A stretch of 64,000 nt of DNA, taken from positions 321,670 through 385,669 of the forward strand of contig NZ_OZ060395.1 of assembly GCF_964059125.1 (NCBI RefSeq), written 5' to 3'. The notes under the pieces were generated by a model, which made no database searches, was not told where the DNA came from, and saw nothing but the letters and a program-made list of their open reading frames with translations. Made by a program: the position numbers and the translations under genes. Shown in pieces: positions 41,803-52,262 of this stretch (positions are counted from its first letter, which is position 1; each line of letters opens with the position of its first letter). Source of the DNA: Buchnera aphidicola (Eriosoma lanigerum) (lineage in GTDB: Bacteria; Pseudomonadota; Gammaproteobacteria; Enterobacterales; Enterobacteriaceae).

Positions 41803-43023
41803 ATGAGTTTTTCAGATTCTATTAGTGGACTAACAGTAGCTATGAATCAAATTAATACAATTGGTAACAATATAGCTAATGCAACAACTAACGGATTTAA
41901 ATCTGATAGAACGTATGTCCATGATATGATCAATCAATCTAATCAAAATAACAATTCTATAAATAATGGTGCAGGAGCTGCATTATCTCGTATCACTCAA
42001 GATTATTCACCTGGTACGATTAATAAAACTGGAAATAATTTAGATTTTTATATTAATAATGATGGATTTTTTCGTTTACAAGATTTAAATAATTCTATTT
42101 ATTATACAAGAAATGGAGAATTTCATCTTGATGAAAATCAAAATTTAGTTAATATAAATGGAATGTATTTAACTGGATATTTACAAGATAAAACATCTCC
42201 TGAAAAAAAATTAAAAAAAGATGCTGAAATAATCAACTTTAAGAAATTTTATCAAATACCAGCTAAAAAAACTACTAATGTTGATTTAAAAATAACATTT
42301 GATAAGAAGGAATTATCACATTTAGATGCATTTGTAAAAGATGATCCAAATACTTATAATCATAAAACTAATATGATACTATTTGACGAAAAATTACAAC
42401 CACATATTATTGGTATATACTGGAAAAAAAATTTTTCTACAGTATGGACTATTCATATGTTTGATGAAACTGATAATAATAAAAAATTAACAAGTTTCTT
42501 TTTGGAATTTTATACTGAAGGACCTTTAATGGCTAATCCTCCTCAGTTCGTCACTATTCAATCAGATGATTTTAAAACATCTGAAGTTAAAATTAATTTT
42601 GTTGATTGTATTCAAGAAGATCAACCAACTGATTTTAGTGTACCGATGCAAAATGGATGTAGACCAGGTGAATTATATTCATACAATATTTTAGAAAATG
42701 GAAATATTATTGGATATTATACTAATGAACAAAGTGATCTTATAGGGAAAATTGCTATTACTAATTTTTCTAATTTAGATGCTTTAACAAAAAAAGATGA
42801 TAATTTATGGTTTATAAATAAAAACTATAATTCCAAATTTGTATCAATGACAGATAATAACCAAGAAAACTGTTTAACTATAGGAGCTTTGGAAAATTCT
42901 AATGTTAATATAAATAATGAATTAACAAATCTTATTACAGCACAAAAAAATTATCAATCAATATCACAATCAATTCAAGTACAAAATCAATTACTTGAAA
43001 CTTTATTGAATGATCTACGATAA
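41803..43023 (+). CDS. flgE: Flagellar hook protein FlgE
   Basis: FlgE forms the hook. The N terminus SFSDSISGLTVAMNQINTIGNNIANATTNGFKSDR is the rod/hook signature. The C-terminal part has IGALENSNVNINNELTNLITAQKNYQSISQSIQVQNQLL. The middle domains are kept but drifted. The length is 406 residues (E. coli 402). The gene starts after AAGGAAG and is followed by flgF. Its usual assembly cap, FlgD, has no gene in the window. Confidence 0.95.
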   Translation: MSFSDSISGLTVAMNQINTIGNNIANATTNGFKSDRTYVHDMINQSNQNNNSINNGAGAALSRITQDYSPGTINKTGNNLDFYINNDGFFRLQDLNNSIYYTRNGEFHLDENQNLVNINGMYLTGYLQDKTSPEKKLKKDAEIINFKKFYQIPAKKTTNVDLKITFDKKELSHLDAFVKDDPNTYNHKTNMILFDEKLQPHIIGIYWKKNFSTVWTIHMFDETDNNKKLTSFFLEFYTEGPLMANPPQFVTIQSDDFKTSEVKINFVDCIQEDQPTDFSVPMQNGCRPGELYSYNILENGNIIGYYTNEQSDLIGKIAITNFSNLDALTKKDDNLWFINKNYNSKFVSMTDNNQENCLTIGALENSNVNINNELTNLITAQKNYQSISQSIQVQNQLLETLLNDLR

Positions 43024-43046
43024 ATTATTCGTTTTAGGATAAAAGT

Positions 43047-43805
43047 ATGGATAACACAATAGATATTGCTAAACAAGCTGCAAATCAAACTATCAATAAA
43101 CAAGCAATCTCAGCTAATAATTTAGCTAATGTTTCAACACCTGGTTTTAAAGCTCAATTCAGAAATTTATTACATACAATTTCTAATGAAAATGATAATG
43201 ATAAATTAACCATCGATTCCTTTCAATATGATTTATCACATGGAATAATTAGACATACTGAACAACCATTGGATATAGCTTTACCAGAAGATTATAGTTG
43301 GTTTCTTCTTAGAAATGATAGACTTGAAGATTTTTATACAAGAAATGGACATTTTGAAGTTAATGAAAAAGGAGAATTAACAATGAAAGGATTATATGTT
43401 ATGAATCCAAAAGGTATTCCAGTAAAAGTACCAATTAATTCAATTCCTTCTTTTAATTCTGATGGTGTGTTAACTGCATTAGTGCAAGAAAATAATGAAA
43501 GTAAAGTGGTAACTATAGGACCCGTTAAAGTTGTTAATATATTAGATAATAGTTACTTATACAAACATCCAAATGGATTTTTTAGATTACGAGATACTAA
43601 TGTACCTACAGTTGATTCAATTGTGGAAAAGAACGAAAAAGCACAAGTTATACCAGGTGCTTTAGAAGAAAGCAATGTTAATCCTACTGAAAATGTAATT
43701 GATATGATTAATAATACCAGACAATTCGATATGCAAATGAAAATGATATCTGATTGTAATGAAAATGAACAAAAAGCTAATTCTATACTAAATATAAACA
43801 ATTAA
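43047..43805 (+). CDS. flgF: Flagellar basal-body rod protein FlgF
   Basis: FlgF is a rod subunit between the proximal and distal rod. It has the N-terminal [24 protein letters not shown], a central FYTRNGHFEVNEKGELTMKGLYVMNPKG and the C-terminal PGALEESNVNPTENVIDMINNTRQFDMQMKMI. The length is 252 residues (E. coli 251). The ribosome site is AGGA about 9 bases upstream. It lies 23 bases after flgE and 18 before flgG, in one operon. Confidence 0.95.
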   Translation: MDNTIDIAKQAANQTINKQAISANNLANVSTPGFKAQFRNLLHTISNENDNDKLTIDSFQYDLSHGIIRHTEQPLDIALPEDYSWFLLRNDRLEDFYTRNGHFEVNEKGELTMKGLYVMNPKGIPVKVPINSIPSFNSDGVLTALVQENNESKVVTIGPVKVVNILDNSYLYKHPNGFFRLRDTNVPTVDSIVEKNEKAQVIPGALEESNVNPTENVIDMINNTRQFDMQMKMISDCNENEQKANSILNINN

Positions 43806-43823
43806 TAATGAGAATACTAAATT

Positions 43824-44606
43824 ATGATTCCATCTTTATGGATAGCAAAGACAGGTCTTGACGCTCAGCAAATCAACATGAATGTTATATCTAATAATTT
43901 AGCTAATGTTAGTACAAACGGTTTTAAACGATCTCATGCTATTTTTGAAGATTTAATGTATCAAACACTACGTCAACCTGGTTTAACTTCTGATAATAAT
44001 ACAAATATTCCTTCTGGATTACAATTAGGTACAGGTGTACGTCCAATTGCAACCGAAAGAATTCATACTCAAGGAAATTTATCAAAAACTGGATCTACGA
44101 AAGATGTAGCAATTAATGGTCAAGGTTTCTTTCAAGTACAACTACCAGATGGTAGTATGGCGTATACTAGAGATGGTTCATTTCAAATTGATCGTAATGG
44201 ACAGTTAGTTACTAATAGTGGATTTGCTATTCAACCAAGCATTAATATCCCAGTTAATGCAATTAATATGAATATTGGAAGGGATGGTTATGTTCATGTA
44301 ACTTTACAAGGTGAAGTTAAAAACACTCCTATTGGACAAATAAGTTTAGTTAATTTTGTAAATAGTACTGGTTTAGAAAGTATAGGTGAAAATTTATATA
44401 AAGAGACTAATGCTTCAGGAAATCCAATCGAAAGTGCACCAGGAATGAATGGTTCAGGATCAATTTATCAGGGATTTGTTGAAACATCCAACGTAAATGT
44501 AGCTGAAGAATTAGTTAATATGATACAAACACAACGAGCATATGAAATTAACAGTAAAGCTATAACTAGTTCTGATCAAATGCTACAAAAATTATCTCAA
44601 TTATAA
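43824..44606 (+). CDS. flgG: Flagellar distal rod protein FlgG
   Basis: FlgG builds the distal rod. The start [34 protein letters not shown], the middle [25 protein letters not shown] and the end [29 protein letters not shown] are all highly conserved. Its 260 residues equal E. coli FlgG. It is the best-conserved gene of the cluster, with a milder AT drift. It lies between flgF and the lipoprotein gene flgH. Confidence 0.97.
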   Translation: MIPSLWIAKTGLDAQQINMNVISNNLANVSTNGFKRSHAIFEDLMYQTLRQPGLTSDNNTNIPSGLQLGTGVRPIATERIHTQGNLSKTGSTKDVAINGQGFFQVQLPDGSMAYTRDGSFQIDRNGQLVTNSGFAIQPSINIPVNAINMNIGRDGYVHVTLQGEVKNTPIGQISLVNFVNSTGLESIGENLYKETNASGNPIESAPGMNGSGSIYQGFVETSNVNVAEELVNMIQTQRAYEINSKAITSSDQMLQKLSQL

Positions 44607-44690
44607 TATATTATGATAGAAAATTATTAATTTTAGTATTACAAATGTATAAAATTAACATAATACGCAATAATTTAAGGTAATTTTACT

Positions 44691-45383
44691 GTGTCTAAGT
44701 CATTTATTTTAAAATCTAAAATTTGTATAATAACCAGTGTTTTCCTTATACTGAATGGTTGTTCCTCTATTCCACATGACGATCAAGCACAAATAATGAT
44801 TAATCATTCAAAAAAAATTTATTCAACAATTCCTAATAATGCAATTATGCAAGAAAGTAATAATCAATCGTTATTTGAAGATTATAGAGCACATAATATT
44901 GGAGATACAATGACGATTGTATTACAAGAAAATGTTAGTGCTAGTAATAGTTCTTCTGAAAATATTATTCATAACGGAAACAGTAATTTAGGTTTAACTA
45001 CTTTTCCTAATCTTTTTAATATAATAAATAATAATTCTAAAAGTAGAGCAGAATTTAATTCTTCTGGTAAGAATGAATATTCTGGAAAAGGAAGTAGTAC
45101 AGCTAAAAATATTTTTACAGGAATTATCACTGTTACTGTTGAAAATATATTACCTAATGGAAATATGGAAGTAATAGGAGAAAAAACGATAAAAATTAAT
45201 AAAGGTACGGAAAAAATTCGTTTTTCAGGAATAGTAAATCCTAAAACTATTGGTAATAATAATTCAGTTATTTCTACTCAAGTAGCAGATGCACACATTG
45301 AATATCTCAGTAATGATTACGTCAATAAAAACAATCATATGGGTTGGTTACAACGTTTATTTTTTAAAATAGCTCCAATGTAA
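44691..45383 (+). CDS. flgH: Flagellar L-ring lipoprotein FlgH
   Basis: FlgH forms the L ring in the outer membrane. It has a lipoprotein signal with a lipobox ending in ILNGC near residue 24. The mature part has DYRAHNIGDTMTIVLQENVSASNSSSE, then GTITVTVENILPNGNMEVIGEK-like sequence (IITVTVENILPNGN) and the conserved IRFSGIVNPKTI. The start is GTG at 44691, preceded by TAAGGT at a good distance. The length is 230 residues (E. coli 232). Its partner FlgI is encoded 315 bases downstream. Confidence 0.95.
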   Translation: MSKSFILKSKICIITSVFLILNGCSSIPHDDQAQIMINHSKKIYSTIPNNAIMQESNNQSLFEDYRAHNIGDTMTIVLQENVSASNSSSENIIHNGNSNLGLTTFPNLFNIINNNSKSRAEFNSSGKNEYSGKGSSTAKNIFTGIITVTVENILPNGNMEVIGEKTIKINKGTEKIRFSGIVNPKTIGNNNSVISTQVADAHIEYLSNDYVNKNNHMGWLQRLFFKIAPM

Positions 45384-45698
45384 AATTATACTATTTTTCA
45401 TTCAATATAGAAAATTTTATAATATTATAAGAATTGCATTTAATAATACACTATTAAGTATATATATATTAATATTATGTAAATTCGAAACTTTTTATTA
45501 TTGTTGTATTATCACAATATTTAATATTACTACAAACACTTAATATTTCATTTTATAAATTTTTTAAATTCATTTATGATAAAATATTTAAAAATTGAGA
45601 TATTAGGTTTGTAGTATTCAATAAATGCAATATTAAACATTTATTGTATTATTAATATAAATATAAAATATTGATAGAAGTAATTAAAAAGGTTTATT
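45384..45698. other. Spacer between flgH and flgI
   Basis: There are 315 bases without a gene. The gap is much longer than in E. coli, where these genes nearly touch, so flgI may have its own promoter here. Confidence 0.5.
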
Positions 45699-46808
45699 AT
45701 GAATAACTTATTTTTTAAGACTATCTCTTTGTGTTTATTACTACTATGCAGTAATATAACATATGCTGATCGTATTAGAGATTTAACTACTGTACAAGGT
45801 CTGCAAGAAAATCAATTAATTGGTTATGGACTAATTGTGGGATTGGATGGTACAGGAGATGAAACTAGACAATCTCCTATAGCTAGCCAAAGCATGGCTA
45901 AAATGTTATCTAAATTAGGTATTACAACATCTCTTGAATCTAATAATATGAGATTACAAAATATTGCTTCTGTTATGGTGACAGCTACAATTCCATCTTT
46001 TAGCCATAAAGGACAAAAAATAGACGTGTTAGTATCTTCATTAGGTAATGCAAAAAGTCTCAATGGAGGAACATTACTAATGACTCCGTTAAAAGGAATA
46101 GATAATAAAATATATGCAATGGCTCAAGGTAATATAGTTATACATGATACTACTTACCTGCAACCTAAAAATATTTTTTTTAAACAATTACAACATTTTA
46201 ATGGAGGTATTATTAATCAAGGAGCAATAATTGAATCAGAATTAAAAACAGATTTTGGAAAGCATGGTATTATTAATTTACAATTGAACGAAGAAGATTT
46301 TAGTATGTCACAACGTATTAGTGATAAAATTAATTTATATTATCCAGATACAGCTATTCCTTTAGATGCTAGAACTGTACAACTCACAACAACGGAAAAT
46401 AGAGCTGTACAAATTAGAATGTTAGCAAATATTCAAAATATTGAAATCAATATTCCAATACAAGATGCAAAAGTAGTGGTAAATTCAAAAACAGGTTCCA
46501 TTGTTATTAATCATGACGTACAATTAGGAAATTGTGCTATTGCACATGGTAAATTATCTGTAGTTATAGAAAAAAAAGAAATATCATTACACAATTTCGA
46601 TGATTTATTATTAAATCAAGATCAAATTTCGAAAAAGAAACAACCATTAATTTCTATTAATAAGACAGTACAATTAAGGAACGACAACAATTTAAACAAT
46701 ATTATTCAAGCACTAACTACATTAGGAGCTCAACCAACAGAATTAATGTCTATCTTACAATCTATGAAAGATGCAGGTTGTTTACATGCTAAATTGGAGA
46801 TTATTTAA
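45699..46808 (+). CDS. flgI: Flagellar P-ring protein FlgI
   Basis: FlgI forms the periplasmic P ring around the rod. A signal peptide (FFKTISLCLLLLCSNITYA) precedes DRIRDLTTVQGLQENQLIGYGLIVGLDGTGDETRQSP, the family signature. The C-terminal part includes NNLNNIIQALTTLGAQPTELMSILQSMKDAGCLHAKLEII. The length is 369 residues (E. coli 365). Its stop overlaps the flgJ start (TAATG), so the two are translationally coupled. FlgA, encoded in this window, is its chaperone. Confidence 0.96.
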   Translation: MNNLFFKTISLCLLLLCSNITYADRIRDLTTVQGLQENQLIGYGLIVGLDGTGDETRQSPIASQSMAKMLSKLGITTSLESNNMRLQNIASVMVTATIPSFSHKGQKIDVLVSSLGNAKSLNGGTLLMTPLKGIDNKIYAMAQGNIVIHDTTYLQPKNIFFKQLQHFNGGIINQGAIIESELKTDFGKHGIINLQLNEEDFSMSQRISDKINLYYPDTAIPLDARTVQLTTTENRAVQIRMLANIQNIEINIPIQDAKVVVNSKTGSIVINHDVQLGNCAIAHGKLSVVIEKKEISLHNFDDLLLNQDQISKKKQPLISINKTVQLRNDNNLNNIIQALTTLGAQPTELMSILQSMKDAGCLHAKLEII

Positions 46809-47158
46809 TGGAAACAAAAACATCATTATTACATACATCACTATCTAATACTATTACAAACGAACACCATAATTTATTTCAACATAAAAAAACAATTAAT
46901 TCTTCAACAAAATTATTAGAATTAGGTAAACAAATTGAAAGTATATTTTTATCAATGATTTTAAAAGTTAGTTCTGTAGATATGTTTAAAAATAATTTAT
47001 TTCATAATAATCAAGAAAGAATGTATTTAGATTTATATAATCAAACAATATCAACAAATATCAGTAAAAAAGGAATAGGATTGGCAGAATTAATAGAAAA
47101 ACAAATTTTAACATTACAGTCAAATGAAAAACAACAATATCAATTGCAAAATACATAG
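46808..47158 (+). CDS. flgJ: FlgJ, rod-cap domain only
   Basis: In E. coli FlgJ has an N-terminal rod-capping domain and a C-terminal muramidase (313 residues in all). Here only the first part remains, 116 residues, with KLLELGKQIESIFLSMILKVSSVDM and QERMYLDLYNQTISTNISKKGIGLAELIEKQI. The glucosaminidase domain is absent and the frame stops before it. The reading frame overlaps the flgI stop by one base. A truncated FlgJ fits a cell with very thin or altered peptidoglycan at the rod. Confidence 0.9.
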   Translation: METKTSLLHTSLSNTITNEHHNLFQHKKTINSSTKLLELGKQIESIFLSMILKVSSVDMFKNNLFHNNQERMYLDLYNQTISTNISKKGIGLAELIEKQILTLQSNEKQQYQLQNT

Positions 47159-47211
47159 TAAAATATATTATTTTTTTTTTGTTTAATTTATATAAAAATT
47201 CAAGAGACAAT

Positions 47212-48885
47212 ATGAATATATTAATGAATATAGCAAATAATGCGATGCAAAATATACAATTAAATTTAAACAAAAATATAGAAAATATAAATAAGACTAA
47301 TCAAGATATTAAACATATTCAAAATATAAATAATCAAACAAATGAAGTTAGAAAATCTAACCAAAAGTTTTCTATTCATCCATTACCAATAAAAAATAAC
47401 AATTCCGAATCATTGATAAAAAATATATATCATTTACATGCTAAGGAACAATTTGAAACAGCAGAATATAATAAAATCAATCGATTAAAAAATATTCTAA
47501 ATAAATATCAATATATATTTTCTGAATTTATACCAAATTTTTATTCTGTACTTAGAGAACAAATCACCAAACAAACAGAAATAACTACATTTAGTTTAAC
47601 AACAATTCTTGCTGCTAATGTAGTAATAGAACAAATAAAAAAATTAAATCACGAACTTTCTGAATTATATAAAACTGTTAACTATATGGTATATTACTAT
47701 GTCTCTGCAATTAATCAAGATTTGAATATAATAAGTAAGAGTAATGCATTAATTCAAACATATTTATATACACAAAAAACAACTGAAACAGATTATTCAA
47801 ATATATTAAATAATATTATTCAAAAAAGAAATGAATGTATTAATGAATTAAATGCCATTTTAGGTTCCGAAACAAATATAACAGAAAATAATTTTATAAT
47901 TTCTATTAACAATAACTTTGAACTTATAAATAATTTAATGAGAAAAAAATTCTGTTATATCTGGAATGAATATGATAGCAATCAAGGAACTATAGCATAT
48001 ATTGAACCACTGACGGAAAAAAAACAGTCCATTGAATCTTTAATTACTACAGGTTGGTTAGGAGGAATATTACATTTTCGTAGAAAAATATTAGATAGTG
48101 CTACAAATAAAATTGGACAATTAATTGTCAATTTTGCTTGTAGTTTGAACAAACAAAATCATGAAGGATATGATATTAATCATCAACCAGGAAAAAATTT
48201 TTTTTCAAATTTATTTCCTGAAGTTAAAGCTAGTATACATAACAAATCAAAACATATATTGTTGTCTTCTTGGAGTTATTCTAATCTTATACAACCAGAA
48301 AAATATCAATTAACATTTCTTGGTAATAATAAATGGAAAATTAAAAAATGTTCTGATAATACAAATGTTAATTATATTATCAAAGATTTAGATGCAATCA
48401 CATCTTCTATATCGTTTTCTGGAATAACATTAAAATATCACAAAACAGAAATGGTGAGTGATGATACATATCTCATACAACATGATTCTAATATAATTGA
48501 TCAACTTACTGTAGAAGCTACTCCTGACACTCCAATTGCTTTATTTAAAAATCCTAATGATACTGAAGATCATATGTTAAATGCTCAAATTATGTATAAC
48601 TTACATGAACAACCAATAGTTAATTCTCAAGAAACATTAAATGAATCGTATGAAAAATTTAAAAATAAAATACAACATAGAACAGCAGAATTACAATTAA
48701 ATACTACTCAAAAAATATCTATGAGTAATTTGTTAATCAATGATCAAAATGATAAACAATCTAAAATGTTTAATTTTGAAAATATCTCTCAAAATATTGA
48801 TAATCTTCATCAAAATTACATAGCTAATACTAAAGTACTACAAATAGCATCAGAAATGCTAGAAAATACTATGAAAGTTATGTAA
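47212..48885 (+). CDS. flgK: Flagellar hook-associated protein FlgK
   Basis: FlgK is the first hook-filament junction protein. The C-terminal half shows the family features: TTGWLGGILHFRRKILDSATNKIGQLIVNFACSLNKQNHEGYDINHQPGKNFF, and the end NYIANTKVLQIASEMLENTMKVM. The N-terminal part is highly diverged, Asn/Lys-rich, and lacks a clear ANNIAN-type motif. The ATG at 47212 follows AAGAGACA; a longer frame upstream starts at a TTG. The length is 557 residues (E. coli 547). No filament, flgL or cap genes are in the window. Confidence 0.88.
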   Translation: MNILMNIANNAMQNIQLNLNKNIENINKTNQDIKHIQNINNQTNEVRKSNQKFSIHPLPIKNNNSESLIKNIYHLHAKEQFETAEYNKINRLKNILNKYQYIFSEFIPNFYSVLREQITKQTEITTFSLTTILAANVVIEQIKKLNHELSELYKTVNYMVYYYVSAINQDLNIISKSNALIQTYLYTQKTTETDYSNILNNIIQKRNECINELNAILGSETNITENNFIISINNNFELINNLMRKKFCYIWNEYDSNQGTIAYIEPLTEKKQSIESLITTGWLGGILHFRRKILDSATNKIGQLIVNFACSLNKQNHEGYDINHQPGKNFFSNLFPEVKASIHNKSKHILLSSWSYSNLIQPEKYQLTFLGNNKWKIKKCSDNTNVNYIIKDLDAITSSISFSGITLKYHKTEMVSDDTYLIQHDSNIIDQLTVEATPDTPIALFKNPNDTEDHMLNAQIMYNLHEQPIVNSQETLNESYEKFKNKIQHRTAELQLNTTQKISMSNLLINDQNDKQSKMFNFENISQNIDNLHQNYIANTKVLQIASEMLENTMKVM

Positions 48886-48921
48886 CCATAATTGTTATAA
48901 TTATGAAATATAGTATGCATA

Positions 48922-48948
48922 CGTCATATATATATAGTATATATGACG
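48922..48948. terminator. Hairpin between convergent flgK and rne
   Basis: An 11-bp stem (48922-48932 with 48938-48948), closed by CGTC/GACG, has a 5-nt loop. It sits 37 bases after flgK and 57 bases after rne on the other strand, so it can serve both transcripts. Confidence 0.6.
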
Positions 48949-49004
48949 GTATTATGTTATTAATTATGAAAAATATAAATTTTAAAATTATAATAATAAT
49001 ATTA

Positions 49005-51929
49005 TTAAATTCTTTTCAAACTATTTATTTTATAAACTGGAGAACTTGAAAGATTCTTTGCAACATGTGCTCCTGCACCTCTAAAATGAGTGATAAAACA
49101 TCTTGAATGTATTTGCTTTTTATAAAAACATTTTTTCTTATTATAAATATAAGAAGAAACTTTTGTAATAGGAGCACTAGATTGTTCTTTTTGTATAATT
49201 ATATTATTATTTTTTTTACTATTTATAGTATATATTACATAATTTAATATATTTTTTGAAGGAAAAAGATAATGATTAAAATAATAATTTATGTCGTGTT
49301 CTTTTAATAAGAAAATATTTTTTATTGTCATAGCAACTATATTATTTCGTAATATATCAATTAAACAAAATTTACTAGTATTCTTACTATAAGAAATTAT
49401 GTGTACTTGATGTTGAATATATTTTTTTTTTATTTCTCTTAAAATTATATATATTTTTTTATAATAAATACGTAATATAATTAATAAATTTATATAATTT
49501 ATATTATGTTTGATATGAGGTTTAATAAATAAAATTTCATAATATTGTAATAATGTATTTTCTATAACTTGTATAAATGACAATATTGAAAATAAATTTG
49601 ATAACATGGATTTCATGTAACATTTTTTACTATCACTATTATCGTTATATATTAATATCAATTGATTATTGTTTAAAACTTCCAATGGAAAGGAATCAAG
49701 TTTAATTTTTTTAAAATAATTGTAAGAATTAAATAATACATTCATATAATAAATTTGATCTATATATATTGTTTTTATATTATTATTTGTTTTTATTTTT
49801 GTTTTTATTTTAGTTAAATTATTTTTATGTGCTAATTGCAAAAATTGCTTATTACATATTAAATTATTTTTAATATTAATGTTACTATTCATTTTAAATA
49901 ACAATTTCTTATTTTTTCTTAAAAAATAAGAAAAATTATAAAAAATCTTATAATACATATTATTAATTTGAAAGCAATACTTAATATACTTATATTGTTG
50001 TAATTTATTTAGAGAATATTTTTTGTTATTGTTAGAATTAGAATTTAAATTTTTATGAACCACATTATATACTTGCATAAACTTTATTTTTTTATGATAT
50101 TTTATTTTATTTTTTAAACAAATAATTTTATTCCAAAAAAAATTAATGTTGTACCATTTTTTTCTAATAATATTATTTTTATTATTTATTTTATAAAAAA
50201 CCAAATACTGAAAAAATGATAATATTTTTTTTATTATTATTATTTTTTCAAAAAAAACATTTTTTATAACAATTAATTTATTAATTAATATTTTATATTT
50301 TTTTTGTAAAAATTTTTCTGTATACTTAGTTTTCTTATCAAATTTTTTTAAATTTGAAAAAATACGATTTTTAATTTGTTTTTTTTCAATATATCCTGGT
50401 TCAAAAATATTATTATTTTCATAATGATAAAATTTTGATAAATTATAGCCAACTTTTTTTATATTTTCTCCTTTACGAATACGTGTAATAGAATAATTAG
50501 GTGTTTTCATAAATTGATTAGGAATAATAATTGTATGTCCTCCTAGTTGTCTTTTTTCAATATTATTAACAGCACTTCTTTTTTCATTTAATAAATAAGA
50601 TGCAATTTCAACAGGTACAATTACATGTACAGCATAGGTGTTTTCTTTAATCGCCTCTTCTTCTATTAATCTTAAAATAGATAAAGAAAGAGATTCATTA
50701 TCCCTAATAGATCCAGTTCCTTGACATCTAGAACATACATGATAACTAGATTCACCTAAAGAAGGTCTTAAACGTTGACGTGACATTTCTAATAAACCAA
50801 AACGTGAAATATCTCCAATTTGAACACGGGCTCTATCATGTTTAACAATTTCTCTTAATTTATTTTCAATAGATTTTTGATGATGAACTAAAGACATATC
50901 TATAAAATCAATAACAATCAAACCTCCTAAATCACGTAAACGTAATTGACGAGCAATTTCATATACCGCTTCTAAATTAGTATTAAAAGCAGTAGATTCA
51001 ATATCTATACCTTTAGTAGAACGAGATGAATTTACATCTATTGCAGTAAGAGCCTCTGTATTATCAACAACAATTTCTCCCCCTGATGGTAATCTAACTT
51101 CTCTATTAAAGGCAGAATTAATTTGAGATTCAATTTGATAATAACTAAATAATGGAATTGTTCCTGTATATAATTTAATTTTATTAGAAAAATCAAGTCT
51201 TCCTAATGAAGTAATATGACTATTAGCGATAGATAACATTTTTGGATTATCAATTAAAATTTCTCCAATATCTTGCCTTAAATAATCTCTAAAAGCACGT
51301 ACAATAATGTTACTTTCCTGATGAAGTAAAGCAGGAGGAGAGCTATTTTTAGCTATTTTTTGAATAGATTTCCATAATTTCAATCTAAAATCTAGATCCC
51401 ATTGTAATGTTTCAATAGATTTACCTAATCCAGCTGTACGAATAATTACTCCCATATCTTTAGGTATAGTTAATGACAATAAAATTTCTTTTAATTCAAT
51501 TCGATCTATACCAATAATTCTTCTAGATATCCCTATTGCACGAGGATTATTTGGCATAAGGACTAAATAACTACCTGCTAAACTAATAAAAGTGGTTAAA
51601 GCTGCTCCTTTGTTACCTCTTTCTTCTTTGTCAATTTGTACTATTATTTCTTGTCCTTCTTTTAACATATCTTTGATATGTACAGTTGTATTAGATAGAT
51701 AATTTTGAGATATTTCTTTTAATGGTAAAAAACCATGCTTTTCTAAACCATAATCAACAAAAACAGCTTCTAAACTAGGTTCAATTCTAGTAATTATACC
51801 TTTATATACATTTGATTTTTTTTTCTCAGAACCAGGAATTTCAATATCTAAATCATATAATCGTTGCCCATCTACTAAAGCTACTCTCAATTCTTCCTTT
51901 TGAGTAGCATTAATTAACATTCTTTTCAT
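49005..51929 (-). CDS. rne: Ribonuclease E
   Basis: RNase E starts mRNA decay and matures rRNA and tRNA. Residues 1 to about 510 are the catalytic half: an S1 domain near residues 36-120, the DNase I-like region with [10 protein letters not shown] and VIDFIDM (catalytic Asp residues), and the zinc-link CSRCQGTG. Residues from about 515 to 915 are low-complexity, rich in Lys, Asn, Ile and Tyr, with no recognisable membrane anchor, RhlB or enolase sites. The last 58 residues, from SSAPITKV to [14 protein letters not shown], resemble the E. coli C-terminal PNPase-binding tail. Total length is 974 residues (E. coli 1061). Confidence 0.95.
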   Translation of the reverse strand: MKRMLINATQKEELRVALVDGQRLYDLDIEIPGSEKKKSNVYKGIITRIEPSLEAVFVDYGLEKHGFLPLKEISQNYLSNTTVHIKDMLKEGQEIIVQIDKEERGNKGAALTTFISLAGSYLVLMPNNPRAIGISRRIIGIDRIELKEILLSLTIPKDMGVIIRTAGLGKSIETLQWDLDFRLKLWKSIQKIAKNSSPPALLHQESNIIVRAFRDYLRQDIGEILIDNPKMLSIANSHITSLGRLDFSNKIKLYTGTIPLFSYYQIESQINSAFNREVRLPSGGEIVVDNTEALTAIDVNSSRSTKGIDIESTAFNTNLEAVYEIARQLRLRDLGGLIVIDFIDMSLVHHQKSIENKLREIVKHDRARVQIGDISRFGLLEMSRQRLRPSLGESSYHVCSRCQGTGSIRDNESLSLSILRLIEEEAIKENTYAVHVIVPVEIASYLLNEKRSAVNNIEKRQLGGHTIIIPNQFMKTPNYSITRIRKGENIKKVGYNLSKFYHYENNNIFEPGYIEKKQIKNRIFSNLKKFDKKTKYTEKFLQKKYKILINKLIVIKNVFFEKIIIIKKILSFFQYLVFYKINNKNNIIRKKWYNINFFWNKIICLKNKIKYHKKIKFMQVYNVVHKNLNSNSNNNKKYSLNKLQQYKYIKYCFQINNMYYKIFYNFSYFLRKNKKLLFKMNSNINIKNNLICNKQFLQLAHKNNLTKIKTKIKTNNNIKTIYIDQIYYMNVLFNSYNYFKKIKLDSFPLEVLNNNQLILIYNDNSDSKKCYMKSMLSNLFSILSFIQVIENTLLQYYEILFIKPHIKHNINYINLLIILRIYYKKIYIILREIKKKYIQHQVHIISYSKNTSKFCLIDILRNNIVAMTIKNIFLLKEHDINYYFNHYLFPSKNILNYVIYTINSKKNNNIIIQKEQSSAPITKVSSYIYNKKKCFYKKQIHSRCFITHFRGAGAHVAKNLSSSPVYKINSLKRI

Positions 51930-52262
51930 AATAAAACTCTCTCGTATTATTTAATAAAATTATAATACATTGCAGTAATTAAATAGAATTAATATATATT
52001 TAAATATTATTTCGTTGAGATCATTTATTTTTTTTACATATAATTGTATTATCTAAATTATTAATTAAAATTAAATATTAAACATAATTATCTAACATAA
52101 ATAATTTAAAATAATTATAATAAAATAAAATTAATAAAATACGTAAAAACATATAGTACAATACATCATCAATTAATTTATATTTGACTAATGTAAAGTA
52201 ATTTAATATTATAAAAATTATACTCTAAAATTTATTTATTTTTTTAACTAAAGAAATTATAT
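51930..52262. other. Divergent spacer between rne and rluC
   Basis: No gene is visible. In E. coli this long region holds the rne leader that mediates autoregulation by RNase E; I cannot recognise its conserved hairpin here. Confidence 0.45.
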
